A program made the position numbers and the translations under genes. Positions 23,301 to 35,256 of a stretch of 41,702 nt of DNA are shown in pieces. The notes beneath the pieces are model-generated. The model searched no databases and was not told where the DNA came from. It saw only the letters and a program-made list of their open reading frames with translations. How positions within the stretch are numbered: the first letter of the stretch is position 1; every line of letters starts with the position of its first letter. The stretch covers positions 145,291 through 186,992 of the forward strand of contig ML210196.1 of assembly GCA_004369085.1 (NCBI GenBank), read 5' to 3'. Origin of the DNA: Coprinopsis marcescibilis. Its lineage: Eukaryota; Basidiomycota; Agaricomycetes; Agaricales; Psathyrellaceae.

Positions 23301-26300
23301 TTGATGCGGTGCGAGGCAGGTTCATCGTAGCGGTTTATGAACTCGGCGATCGAGAGCATGAGCGAGCTGACGTCGATGCTCAACACGTCATCCTGAGGTC
23401 CGTGGCTGTTTTCGGCGAGGAGCTTCAAGACTGCCATGAACTGTGCAGCAGGTTGACAATCAGAAAGCGACGAAGACTTTGACGCCTGTTCGACATACCT
23501 GGTCAATGAACATTATATAATCTTCCTTCAACTTGGGTCCCGCGCCTTGCTCAACGCCCCTCATGTGGCTAATACCAAACCATCAGACATCAACACACCA
23601 AAGGCAGAACCAAAACACCCACTCATCCATAAACCTGATCAACTTGGGGTAAAACTTTGGACCAAGCTCAGTTCCCAATGCCTCTCTCGCCGTGTCCCTA
23701 ATCGACGCATCGTTATGCATCAGCAAATTGATCAAATCCCCAATGAACGCCTCCGTGAGTGCAGGGATGTGCTGCACAACGCGAATATTATCAGGCAACC
23801 ATTCCGCAGGGATAACCTTGAGCAAAGGGTTCGTGTCCTGCTTCTCACTTGAGCACGCGCCGCATAGCGTTGCCAGGAAGAGCGTGAGGTTCTGCCATTG
23901 GAAACGGAGCTCCTGTAGTAAAGGAAGAGGGTCAGTACGGGCATTATGCGGGCAAGACTCGACGCACCTGCTGCTGCCCATTAAACACACTCCTGATCCT
24001 GTTCCCATTCAGGGCGTCATTCAACGCCTCATACACGGGCTGCGAGATCGCCCTCCACCTCGAATAGCACTCTGCCCAGACAGCTGTATGGATCGGCGAA
24101 CTAAACGAGAGCAACCGAATGAACTTTCTAATCCTTCTCTGATGCCCAACTCGTCCTAAAACGCCAAATCAACACCTTGCCCATCCGCCTCGGATAACAA
24201 GACCTCTTACCAACAACGATAACCCGAGGATCACCCAACTGCTCGTATATGAAATTCCTCTTTCTAAACTCGTCTTCCCCAATCAATCTCGACAACGGCG
24301 CCTCGGGGTTTCTCTCAACCTGGGACAAATGTCTGAGACCTTTGGCGGCCAGATGAGAGATCTCCACCCCCGACGAGGTCAAAGCAACCATAAGCGCAAT
24401 TTCGGCGATAGTAAGCGCGGGAATGCGGCGGTCATCCAGTTGTATCTCCTTGACGTGGTCCATCTAGAAGTGCAATGCAACAGCATCAATAGCAGTCGAG
24501 AGGGGACAATCAAAAAAACATACCTCGATCCTTTTGCTGTAGATATCAACAATGGAATGGGCAAGTGAGATCCATAGTCGCTGTGCCTCTAAATCGGTTC
24601 TCGTGTTCAACAAGTTCTGAGCAACACATTGAAGTGCCAGGGGTCTGCAAAAAAAAACATCAGCGCCATGCAACGTTGGATGGAAAGAATACTAACAAAG
24701 CCCGTTTCAAGCTATACACCGTAAGTTCCCCAGCCTTGCCCACAGGCGGGAACAAAAAGCTCAGCTCCGTCACCTTCTTCAAGCAACTCGCAGTGGAGAT
24801 CTTGACAGTAATATCGATTGGTGCATCCCACAACTTGGCGGTAACTGGGATCCAAGCTTCCATCTCCTCCTCATCCATCCCTTTCATGAAGAACATTGGA
24901 CTATTCCGCCATATGGATAGAATAGACAGGAGTAAGACCTCCTTATCATTCAGGGCTTCAGGCAGTGTACGCCGTCCCTTTGGTCTCGCCGCCTGGCGCT
25001 TCACATTGCCATACTGGTCAAGTTGGGGCCGTCCAATAGCAGTAGTCTGTCGACGAAGGTTTCAGAAGGTGCGGGTACGTGATGAATGGTCCTCTCACAA
25101 TCAAAACAGAACGACATCTAAACGCAACAGCATCCTGCAGCTTGTCCAACGGTTTCTGACAAGACACCCGGGTAATCTTCGTTAACGCCGCGTTAGTCCT
25201 TAATTGCAATTCAAAGCTCGAACAGACTTACATCCGCATTCAAAGTCAAACAGGCTCGGACAACACACGTCTTGACAGCTTCGGAGCGCTCAGCCTCCAT
25301 ACACGCAGCGAAAATGGGCACCGAATCTTCTTCGGGCAGGAAGCGGAAGATGGCAACGAGGGCGTCGGCATAGAGCGCAACGTCGATCTCGTCAGAGGTA
25401 TCCCAGAATGCCTTCCTGGAATGGCCATTCCACAGCGCACCCTTGATCTCGTGTGCAAGGTCGACAGCAACGAGCCTGAGCGGGACATCATCCTGGCCCT
25501 GAAGGAGGGCAGCAACGCGACACACATCAACAGCACACGCCAGGGCAACGTCTGAGAGTTTGTTCCCCGATTGGATGTGGCGGATGATTTCTTGACCAAA
25601 CCGTTGTTCCTGGGAAACGTTAATCAAAAGAATCCATGATGCACTGAACGACTTGCTTTTCGTTTGGGGAGACCGTACTGAGATTGCTGAAAGTCCACGC
25701 TGATGCGTTCGTAGGTGATGCAGAGGAGCATGGTCAAGCAAGGCCAAAAGACCTTTTCCTTCCCGGGAATGGACATTGAATACAGCAAGTCGAAAACGCG
25801 CTCAGGTGCACCTTCCGTTCTGCCCCTGGTCCGCACTGTTTCGTTGAATTCATGGGTGAATCTGTCGACCCAGTGCCAAACAGCCGTTCTCAGCGAGATG
25901 GCAACAGCAAGCTGCGCTTCCCTCCCCATGTTGACCAACAATGATGAAAGATCTAGAACACCGTCAACATCTCCGACCTAACTCGGGAACCAAGACGCAC
26001 CATTAAGGATATTGACCAGCCTCTGTCGATCCAAGATACTCGACGCCATCAGCTGCAGGTCAACAGCATCTGGGCCATCATCCGGATGACTCCCCAGGAA
26101 GCGAATCTTCGACCTGAGTCTATGCAGCACGACACCCCAGTTCGCCGCAGAGATATGGAACACAATGCGCCCCGCATACCGGGCAATGAGATTGCTCACC
26201 GCAGCCGGGCTCTTGATCAGCGAAATATGCGTCTTCTCATACGTCCGCGCCCCAGGCCCAAAATGCATCGACGAAAAGATGCTGCCCTTGCCGGACATGA

Positions 26301-27249
26301 CAGACGTCGTCGACCTCTGCGACTTGAGCGACGGTTCCCCGTTTGCAGCTGCGGCGGCCGCGGCCGCGGAAGCAGCCTCTGCCTCTATCATTTCTTGGAT
26401 CTCCGGCGTCATCGTCACGTTCATGGTGTCCACCAGCTCAAAGTCGCGAAAGGTCAGGTCAGTCGAGCTCGTGGCGAGCATCAGCGGGACGTCAAAGGTC
26501 GTTGTCTGTCGTAAAAAGAGGACCATGACGCTGAGGATGTACTTGGCACCCGAGTCGTCCAGGGGAGGCGGTTCCGACCAGGTCGAGCGTACGGAAGGCG
26601 GCGCGCGGGTGTTGGTCGTCTTGGGAGAGTCGGGGCCAACCGATGTATGATCGCTCGCCCTCGACACGGGACGTGCATCAGACCGCCAACGCGATGACAT
26701 CGTCAACGCCAGCACCTTGAGGATAAACAGCTGAGACTGCAGTATTTCAATCGTCGGATGTCCAGAAACGTTATCCATGTGCTGTATCCCTCCTGTCAAT
26801 CACCGGTTTCAGCACCAGAGGTTGGACATACCTTTGCCAGCCGATCTGTTAGTTCGCATAGAGTCCATACGATGAGATCTAGTGAGTCCTTTGAGAGTTC
26901 CACTAGCGTGTCGATAGTTTGCTGGATGAGTGGGTCTGCCTCGAGTCGATCGAGTGGTAAACCCGAGTTCATAGGCAACTACACGGGCACAAAACGTCAA
27001 TACAGCTCAGAAACGAGCTCAAAACCAACGTACCTTTGTAGATAGCCGTTTAACTAGATTGAGAACGACCTGTTGCTGGGGAGTAGTCGAAGATCCTGGT
27101 GGGCCGACCTGCTGGGAATTGGAGTGCGGCACCGCGACAGGTGTCTGGAAACCATGGCTCGAGTCCGTGCTCCTATGTGCCCTGCTCGCTGTACTCCCAT
27201 ACGTCGCCGTCGAGTGCACCGCAGACGCAGACGGTCGTCGAATCGGCAT
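17376..27249 (-). CDS. ira1: Neurofibromin/IRA-type Ras GTPase-activating protein
   Basis: A gene of about 9.9 kb with roughly thirty small introns. The start is ATG 27249 (MPIRRPSASAV), exon 1 ends at 27034, and the stop is at 17376-17378. Order: a low-complexity N-terminus, a long HEAT-like helical region (27.0-22.8 kb) with a poly-Ala run near 26.35 kb, then the RasGAP domain (about 22.4-21.5 kb). In it ALFRSNSTCIRLL carries the arginine finger (codon 22179-22181), and FIFLRFISPAIVTPEL is the second RasGAP signature, its Arg codon split by an intron at about 21.72-21.76 kb. Next comes a Sec14-like/PH module (about 21.2-20.1 kb; FDIIIDCTAFSSISELPLQW, EVIPLSDVLDIYNI), then C-terminal helical repeats to the end. 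The family speeds GTP hydrolysis on Ras and so damps cAMP/MAPK signalling in fungi. Key residues are present, so it should be active. Exact inner exon borders were not all fixed. Confidence 0.93.
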
Positions 27250-28725
27250 CCTCTGCAAGGCGGCAGCGCCAGATATGCCAAATGAGAGATCCAGTTGAAG
27301 CTAAAAGTTTGGGTGTTTGGGAATCGGATTTTTTGGGACTGAATGATTGGATGGCGCCGTTGAACGCGTTTAGGTCGTCGAGAAACCACTGCCCCTCGCT
27401 ACAGCAGGGTCCGTTCCTACCCTTTGGACGTTGCTGCCGACGTCTGTTGCTGCCGCACAATTCACCCACCCACACCCTTCCTTTCCTTGGTGCTGCTGTG
27501 ATGGATGACTAAGTCTGTGATTAGATGTCTCCTTGGCACTGGAGACCGTTCTGCTCGTGCGAGGAGAATCAAATTCCGTACACTGAAAAATAAGGTAGCG
27601 ATGCTTACTTTAAGAAGCAGTTATCTGTGCTAACCCAGTGAGAGGAGGTAAATCGTTTGCATAGAGGTCGGCAACCGCCGACGAGCGCGCAACGGGCGCC
27701 ATCAATTCACCAGCCACTTCGGATGGAGTGGCGAGTCGAATGAATTCTGTTCAGCTCAATCCACTTCTCGAGATGCTTGTCAGGTGCTTGCCTGTTACTT
27801 TCATGACTCCCTGACATGATGATACAAGGCTGGAATTTGCGGACCCGAATACCAAAGCCACTCGCATATAAGCCTGGGAACGCAATGTTCGAATTGTTTT
27901 GCAGAGGAAGTGGGATATACGTACGGTGTGTAACTCTTTCGACCACTGACCGAGCTTTATCCAAAGGACCTCACCGAGATACGTGCGAACGACTCTACAT
28001 CTGAGCTATACTCCGATATTCAGCCCTCATCACAGAAACACAGATATCCAACAAGTTCAACTCCACCGCAACGTCAGTGGGTAGTAGCCACTCCAGACCC
28101 GACCTCAACCGTCAGACCACCGAATACAGCAAGACACAACCACAATGCACTATCACCGCTCACATCCTTCCTTGATAGTCTGCCAGATCATGATCATCCC
28201 TAGCTACATACTGCGGACTGCCACCACTGACGGTTGCACATAGCAAAGTATCTATCAGTGACCCAAATCAGCGATTCACCGCACTAGTCCTCATACTCCA
28301 CGGCAGTTAGGTCGATCCTTCTCAGCAGGACGCGCCGGGAACATCCACGCTGTCTTACCTACCCTACCCTGTTACCAGCGGCAGACTTGAACCAGCCTGG
28401 GCGCCAAACACACTTGGTCCAAGTTCAGGAACGACCCGGGGACGGTGGTACCTAAAGTCTATAAACCTCAACACTGACAGCATATCCATCAAGGGACCTC
28501 ACCTCGACCATCGGCTGTGCACCTCAGTTGCTCAGCAGCAGACCTGGTGACTGGCGAAGATAACAGACATTACGCCACCGATGACACCCTGCCTGCTCCA
28601 GCATCTTATCTAGTATAAACGACCGGAGAAGAAACTCTGGCGACAGCAGGCAGGTGCTGGTGGGCTCCTAACATCTACCAGAACGTGGTAGCCGTCCTGG
28701 AATCCATTACCACCTGATCCAAGTA

Positions 28726-28901
28726 CAGTCGAACCTGTGATAAGCCATACCCCTCCGTGGACGGGAAAAGTATGGGTTATTGGCGACTATGGGTTATCAC
28801 AGGTCGGTTTGGCAGTGAAATCTGGGTTTGGTAGCTCCCAAAGGTATGGGTTATTGGAGGTTATGGCTTATCTCAGGTATGGGTTATGACAGGTTTGACT
28901 G
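28726..28901. mobile_element. 176-bp MITE, Tc1/mariner-pogo type
   Basis: Terminal inverted repeats of about 26 bp match at 23 positions. The left begins CAGTCGAACCTGTGATAAGC and the right end, read inward, begins CAGTCAAACCTGTCATAACC. A TA dinucleotide flanks both ends (28724-28725 and 28902-28903), the target duplication of Tc1/mariner elements, whose ends often start with CAGT. The interior repeats TATGGGTTAT or close variants several times. It is too short to code for a transposase, so it is a non-autonomous element. Confidence 0.8.
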
Positions 28902-29341
28902 TATTGTCTTCGGCCTACGAGCCGATTTGAACAACCGGCGAATTTACCCTGAACGTGATCACACACTCACCTTGACCTCAAAGCAGACCTTGCCTTCACC
29001 CCCCAGCATGAACGTCGGCAGGTTACCTTGACCCGAATTCTACCCTTCGGCAACCTAACAACTAACCAACCCCTCGACAGACCAAAACGTCGAACAATGA
29101 AGTCGGGGCAGCCATCCTAACTGCGACGCGTCTATTGTTCACAGCATGGTGCATACATCAGCACACATCCTTCGACACCATGATTGGATTGAACACTCCA
29201 ACAGTCGCAACTATGTACAACAACAGATGAGGCGTGGATAGATGGCCGAACGACCTGCTGACTGGCGACGCGACAAGGGGTGGGTGAGGTGTCGAGGTGG
29301 GGGAACCTGCACCGATCTCCGATCTAATCGACATACATACA

Positions 29342-29364
29342 CTTACTTGCTTACTTGCTTACTA
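29342..29364. repeat. Short tandem repeat (CTTACTTG)n
   Basis: CTTACTTG is repeated about 2.5 times, preceded by (CATA) units. A simple microsatellite. Confidence 0.7.
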
Positions 29365-30899
29365 CATGGCGGACGTTCAGAATCCATTGGTGCTTTCGAA
29401 ACAGTTGCTAGAGTTCTTCCGGTCTCGGCTTTAAGCTATGTGTCCTTATTATCTGGTGCAGATGCGGGGTTGAATCCGGTGTGACGCTCGGTATGACAAG
29501 CTGCCTCGTTTAATACGCATTTACACGGGGCCGGCACCGGCGAGTTATTGCATTTCGGTCATCTAGGGAACGCCTCGAGGCTTGTTGCTTGCTGTGGTAC
29601 AAGGCAAGTCTGCATTCCACTCTCGATATGAACTAGGTGACAAGCTGTGTGTTCCAAGTAGCGTCCGCGGGGATAACGACAGCAGCTAGAAGCCGCAACA
29701 GATAAGATATCAACGACCGAGCCAAACGCATCGCCGCAAGCGTTTCATTTCACATTTCACCGAAAGTTATCCCATCGGAGCAATCTACGCGCAGCCCCTG
29801 CGTGCCATCAAAAGTTGGCCTGTAGAACGAAGGAAGAGCCTGAGATCAGAGGTAAACCCGATACTTCGCAAAGCAACGACAGCCGTAAACAGATTAATCA
29901 CCATCCCATTGTCCTTTCCTTCGGACGCACATCCACCGAGGTCAGCTGGAGCCTGACTTGGACAATATGCCTCATCCGGACATCGTTCGCACGTCCTCGT
30001 ATCCATTCAACAAACCTCCGTCATAGCACGTAAAGGCAAAAGGGCAGGGACAGCACTGTAGAATGGAGCAAGTCGCCATCCCACGTTCCGCAAGTCGCGC
30101 GGTATCCGAAGCCGTGGTGACAGGACAATGCTCGACTGGGTGTTGGGTGACAGACAGAAGATTCGGCGAGCTGATGATGATTGTAGGTGGTGCGATTGCT
30201 GTCCGTTTGATAACGCGCTCACGCGTTTTGAGGCAGGATGACTCGCTCTCGACACGTTGATGTATAGTTCCCGAAATGGACTGGGGTGCTATTTTGAGCT
30301 GATGGCATTTCTCCCATTGTTCGTCTAGTTGGGACACAAGGTGATACGGCCGGCGAAACTGTGGTTTCAAGAGTACTCGGAGGTGGATTCTAGGCTGTTA
30401 CCATGCCTTTTGACCTCTGACTGGTGGTGGAATAGGTGTGTGGAACGAAATTTTTGTCTGGATCGCCAGAGGTGAGAGAAAGTTGGTGGACGTTCGGGGA
30501 TGAGAGAAGCGCTCACAGCCACCGGACCCACAAAGTCATACAAACGTCTAGATCCCCCTTTTTCATCGAAGCCTGGCGTGCCATAACGGCAACCGGGCCA
30601 AGAGATCTGTTAGCATGCCATCAAACTATTGTTCGACCGATCTGGATGGTTGAACGTTGTTCTGGTTGGGATCTTGGACTGGATTCAACAAGACAACAAT
30701 GGGAGAAAGTGGTAGATGGCGTTGGTGGTTGTGGAATTACGTTTTGTGCGGTAAGAACTCGGGTTCTACATGAACGTAGCTTGTGACCGAATGAGGAGAA
30801 GTTGCAAGTGCAAGATATGGAGACGGAAAACCGAGTCAGGAGGCGCGGGAAATTTGAATAAATAAAGGCTGACTACTCCGCAACAAATTTGAAACCCCC

Positions 30900-31145
30900 G
30901 TCTGCTGACCTTCTTGCTTGCTTTCCTTCCGGTCTGTTCTGTCTGTCTGTGCTGTCCAACACTGCAACGTCCTGCCCTGCCCAAGCACACCGTTATTTCT
31001 CCTCCTCTGCTGTCGTTTGTGATTGCTCTCCTCGATATCGTCGTTGTCGTTGCTTGCTATTGATTCTCTCCTGACTTTCCATTTCACATTTTTGAATATT
31101 TTCGACGCCTCGCTCCATCCTCACCCAAAAAAACATTTTGCAGAC
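30900..31145 (+). promoter_or_regulatory. CT-rich promoter and leader of the RRM gene
   Basis: About 240 bp of strongly pyrimidine-rich DNA ends at the ATG at 31146, preceded by an AATAAATAAA-type AT-rich element near 30857. This is the usual fungal start-site context. Confidence 0.5.
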
Positions 31146-33969
31146 ATGTCGCGACCAGAATCGCAGGAATTCGATTTTGGGCTGCGGACGGGCTACGCAC
31201 GAAACGGATACAACAGCTCAGATCGACGGACGATCACGACGTCTGCACGGGATTTCGGGGGATTCGGCGGGATGGATAATAATAGCATGATAGGGATGCC
31301 AAACAGAAGCAATGCGGGCTCGCATAGTCAAATGTCTCCCAGCTTTTCTTCTTCGTACAACCAGCAGCGACCATCCACCTCGCCGTCGTCAAACATCCTG
31401 TCCGGACACTCTCCGATCCACGCCGGGGCGATCTACCGCACATCGCCGACACACAGCGAGCATCCTCCCCGCCACCAACACTCTCCGCCGCGAAACACGG
31501 CAAGTGCGGCGCTGCTTCCGGTGTCGACGTCGAACACATCGCGGTCAACGCTCTGGTGGGGCGATCTGGAAGCTTGGATGGACGAAGAATACGCGAGACA
31601 GGTGTGCACGTTGATGGGCTGGGATCCGGTCAACATCAAAGTGCCCCATCCCCCGCCCGACCCCGCCTCCACCCAGCAGCAGCCCGCCAACAATCCCGGC
31701 TACTGTTTTCTCACATTCCCGTCCCATGCACACGCCCAAGCCGTCCTCGCCCAAATTACAAATTCAGGCAAATCCGTCACTATGCCCAATTCTTCCCGTC
31801 CCTTCGTTCTCAATTGGGCGAGTTCTGTCCCTGCATCGGCCGCAAGTGCCCCTCCATTCCCCGCGGTCCCCACCCCAACAGCCCCTCCTCCCTTTGCTGC
31901 TGCTCTTCCCCCCGTTGCCCAGCAGCCCCAGTACCAGAAGGAGTACAGCATCTTTGTAGGCGATTTGGCTCCAGAGACCTCAAACTCGGATCTCGTCGCA
32001 GTCTTTAGAAATCCGGTCTTGGGTCTTCGCAATGACCGTGAGCCCAAGTACATTCGTCCCTTTTTGAGCTGCAAGAGCGCCAAGATCATGCTCGATCCTG
32101 TTACTGGCATCTCGAGGGGCTACGGCTTTGTTCGGTGCGTCGTTTTCGCCATTTCTAGCGCATATATTCACATTTCTTGCCAGATTCACCGATGAAGCTG
32201 ATCAGCAGCGGGCTTTGATCGAAATGCACGGCCTGTACTGTCTGTCGCGACCAAGTAGGTGTTTCCTGCCGAACTGATTGTATTTAAAGATGCTGATGTG
32301 TTATCTTTAGTGCGCATCTCGCCCGCCACGGCCAAACATAAGAATCTCGCCGGCATGTCATCGGCATCGCCCTTTGACGTTTCTCCATTTGCCTCGGTCC
32401 TGCCAAATCAGGAACAGCCAGTCACTGTCGCTCTTCCTCTTCCGCCTCAGACAGCCAGCGTTTCTGCCCCCATCGCCGCTACAACCTCAAACTTGTCTAT
32501 CAATAGCAATGGCGCTACCACCTCCACCTCGAGTTCGTCCATGGGCGGCTCTAGCTCGAGCAACTCTATTAGCTCCAACACTGGTTCCAGCTCATTTGGC
32601 TCTGCTACATCCAACGAGGATCCCTTGTCCTTGCCGCACCATGTTTTGGCCCAATTTTCCAAACATCACGGTAATGAGCTCGGCGGACCAGGTTCCGTCA
32701 CTTCTTCCTTTGCGAATGATCCTCAATTAAGACAAGTTATTCAAGCTCAACAAAACGACCCGGCACCGAGGTTTATGGTTCAGGAGGAACATTGGAAGCA
32801 TCATGCCCAGGCGAGGGCGATCTTGGGCAACTTGATTGGTCCGAATGGCGAGCAGCTTACCTCGACGGATCCCTACAACACCACTGTGTTTGTTGGAGGC
32901 CTTTCTCCCTTGATTTCAGAGGAGACCTTGAGGACGTTCTTTGCGCCATTTGGTGACATTCACTACGTATGTGCTTTCGTTTGCATCCGTCTACTTGGTG
33001 CTGACTCCTTTTTCCAGGTCAAGGTGCCTGTTGGGAAGCACTGCGGATTCGTTCAGTTTGTTCGCAAGGTCGATGCCGAGCGTGCGATTGAAAAGATGCA
33101 AGGCTTTTCTATCGGAGGGAGCAAGATTCGTTTGAGCTGGGGCCGCAGTCAATGTATGTCTTGTCTCGTTGTGTTGATCGATAAATGCTGACTTGTTTCT
33201 TCAAGATAAAGCTGCCCAGGCTGCCGCTCAAGCCGCACAGGCCGCTCTCCAGACCACCTACACGCCTGCCCAAGCCGGGACCATGACCCAAGATCAAGCT
33301 ATTCAGCTCCTGCAAAAGTTTGCATTGCAAGGCTATCGTCCGGAACAACCCAGCATCCCCGGCCACATTCCCGAAGCCGGCGAGTCGGACCACTCTGGTC
33401 TCAACTATGCTACCCTTGTTTCAAACGGCGGTGTTTCTCTCGGTGGTCTCCCGATTAGGGACGATGTTCGCAATTCTGCGTCATATGAGGCGTATGCATC
33501 ATTCCTTCCCCGACCTGAAGTCCAACGCACGTTGTCCAACTTTTCTCCCTTTTCGCCCGATCCTAGTCTCGGCCTGGTTGATAGCCAGCTTCGCGACTCG
33601 TCCTACGTCTCGCGATTGGACGCCCTCAGCTTTTACCCAGCGGGCCAAGAGACCAAGGGCCCCAACAACGGGCTTGGCAATGGTTCGAGGGTTTCTCCCA
33701 CTTCGAGTCGACCCTCGAGCACGCCTCGATATGGTTGGTTGGATGGACCACTCGACACTTCTTCGTCGCTGACACAAATTGCAGCTCGCAATGAAGGTCC
33801 CATCGCTCGTCCCTCTTCTGGAAATACGGATAACAGCCGCCAGGAGTTTGACGTGATGCAGGATTTGAACAACACTCTGGCGAGTCTGGAGATTGACCGA
33901 CCGTGGAAGCCCAGTGACCGCAACTCTGGTCAGTTCCACCTTTCCGGCCAGGCCTCGACCTCTCCTTAG
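31146..33969 (+). CDS. RNA-binding protein with three RRMs, Nam8/Ngr1/Csx1 type
   Basis: Five exons (31146-32134, 32184-32254, 32311-32966, 33018-33153, 33206-33969) encode 871 residues. RRM1 is at about 134-225, starting STLWWGDLEAWMDEEY; RRM2 is at about 266-360, with RNP2 YSIFVGDL and RNP1 RGYGFVRF; RRM3 is at about 543-617, with RNP2 TVFVGGL and RNP1 KHCGFVQF, followed by LSWGRSQ, the usual closing motif of this family. Ser/Asn/Gln-rich disordered segments separate the RRMs, and a Gln/Ala-rich stretch follows RRM3. This architecture is that of yeast Nam8 and Ngr1, fission yeast Csx1 and the TIA-1-like group, which act in splicing (U1 snRNP) or mRNA stability. The RRM1-RRM2 linker is Pro/Ala-rich. 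A long T-rich 3' flank follows. The choice among splicing, decay and stress roles cannot be made from sequence. Confidence 0.92.
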
Positions 33970-34230
33970 GATGTCGCACAACGGTTATATATTCATCTTT
34001 GCCTTTCTTCTGTCTATCCACATCTAATATCGCTCTCTCTTCTCCCTGTTTATCTCGCTATCCATCTTTTTACACTGTCCAGAGACTTTGTTCGTCTACA
34101 GAAAAACATTTTTCCATTCTGTTCTTTTTTGATATGTCATCGATATGTGGACTGGTCTTTTTTTCTTTTTTCATAACATTCGAAAAAGTTGTATTTTTCG
34201 GTTATCCATTCTATCGTATCGTCTCCCATC

Positions 34231-34246
34231 TCTCTCTCTCTCTCTC
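34231..34246. repeat. (TC)8 microsatellite
   Basis: Eight perfect TC units inside the probable 3' UTR of the RRM gene. Confidence 0.8.
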
Positions 34247-35169
34247 GCAATGTCCTGTTACGACTGTCTGGTTTTGTTCTCGTTTTTCACTTGCTTTGTA
34301 CCTTTCTGTTCCTGGCAATGTCTTGCGTTGAAGCGTTGGCTGCACTACCCCGAATTTTGAATACCGATTACTCTTTTACTAGTACTCTATGCACGCGTAC
34401 AACAACATGTCTCGTTTTTTTTATATACATATGTTTCTTACATACAATCAACCATCTTGGGGTTTGTTTTTTTATGTTCCCCATCTTCATCCCATCATCA
34501 CGACGTGTTTCGATCCTTGATAGTACAGCTACTATATAACTTTGTATGAATGAATTTGAATTTGTTTTTTGAATGCGATAGTTGATTCGGTGTTGGATTG
34601 CATTGGGTTTCAGATTTCTGATTGATAGGTATTGGTCAAGGTTTGTAGAAAGTTGGATCTGGGGTTGGTAGCGCGTAACGGTTAGCTTTCGAGTTCATGA
34701 CGGGACAGCGCGTGGACTCAGGGACTGACCACTCAACTGTGGTGTTCTTTGTTTGTTCACACACTACGCTCTACCAAACGTCCAAGCTACCGACTCAACG
34801 TGGTGAGGATGGAAAGTTGAAGCCGTGCGACGCGACACGATTCAGAAGCTTGCGTCCACGATTCAGACTCCACGGTTCTCTGCCACAAGAGCCATTATCG
34901 AATGGATAATGAGCTCCACCACGTTCGCTCAGTACTCATACTAGCCACCTAAGTACCAATGGAAACAAGTGAGATTACGATACTCAGGTAAAGTCCAATG
35001 CAAAAAGAAATACCACTGGATGTCTCTTCGAGGAATAAACTGACCTGGACCGGCGGCCATGCAACCAAATTATGAAAAACAAGAGAATCTCTAGAGTTGG
35101 GAGTCTGGAGTCTAGTAGACTAAAGTATGCGATTATAGATAAAAGGAAGCTGAGAGAGAGAAAAGGAGC

Positions 35170-35174
35170 AAAAA
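35170..35174 (-). terminator. Pol III terminator of the tRNA
   Basis: Five T residues on the minus strand follow the discriminator base of the tRNA directly, which is the minimal RNA polymerase III stop. Confidence 0.8.
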
Positions 35175-35256
35175 GGGCCTCACTGGGAGTTGAACCCAGG
35201 ACCTCCTCAATTTAAGCGAACCCAAATGAGGAATCATACTACTAGACCATAAGGCC
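35175..35256 (-). tRNA. tRNA-Pro (anticodon UGG) with a 10-nt intron
   Basis: Read on the minus strand, GGCCTTA at the 5' end pairs with TGAGGCC at the 3' end. The D arm TGGTCTAGTAG matches the A box, and GGTTCAACTCC in the T arm matches the B box, with a CTGGG/CCCAG stem. The anticodon stem CCTCA/TGAGG encloses TTTGGG, giving anticodon TGG, then ten extra bases directly 3' of position 37, the canonical tRNA intron site. Without the intron the tRNA is 72 nt. A T5 Pol III terminator follows immediately (35170-35174). CCA is not encoded, as expected in fungi. Confidence 0.93.

Larger units (their letters stand above)
27250..31145. other. Long gene-poor stretch
   Basis: The left end is the neurofibromin promoter and the right end (about 30850-31145) is the CT-rich promoter and leader of the RRM gene. 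Between them I see no supported gene. The 28.0-28.7 kb part is C/A-rich without open frames. A MITE lies at 28726-28901 and a (CTTACTTG)-type microsatellite at 29342-29364. Open frames at 27964-27707 (-) and 30436-30786 (+) lack splice or family support. Confidence 0.5.
33970..35174. other. T-rich 3' flank of RRM gene and gap
   Basis: Positions 33980-34560 are unusually T-rich on the + strand and probably form a long 3' UTR. They include a (TC)8 run at 34231-34246. From 34560 to 35174 no gene is seen. Confidence 0.5.

Noticed and set aside
26086..26650. Two + strand frames of 142 and 161 codons
   Set aside because: Antisense to a well-supported neurofibromin exon; openness follows from its GC-rich codons.
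30436..30786. 116-codon + strand frame upstream of the RRM gene
   Set aside because: No ATG start, no splice or family support, and it overlaps promoter-like sequence.
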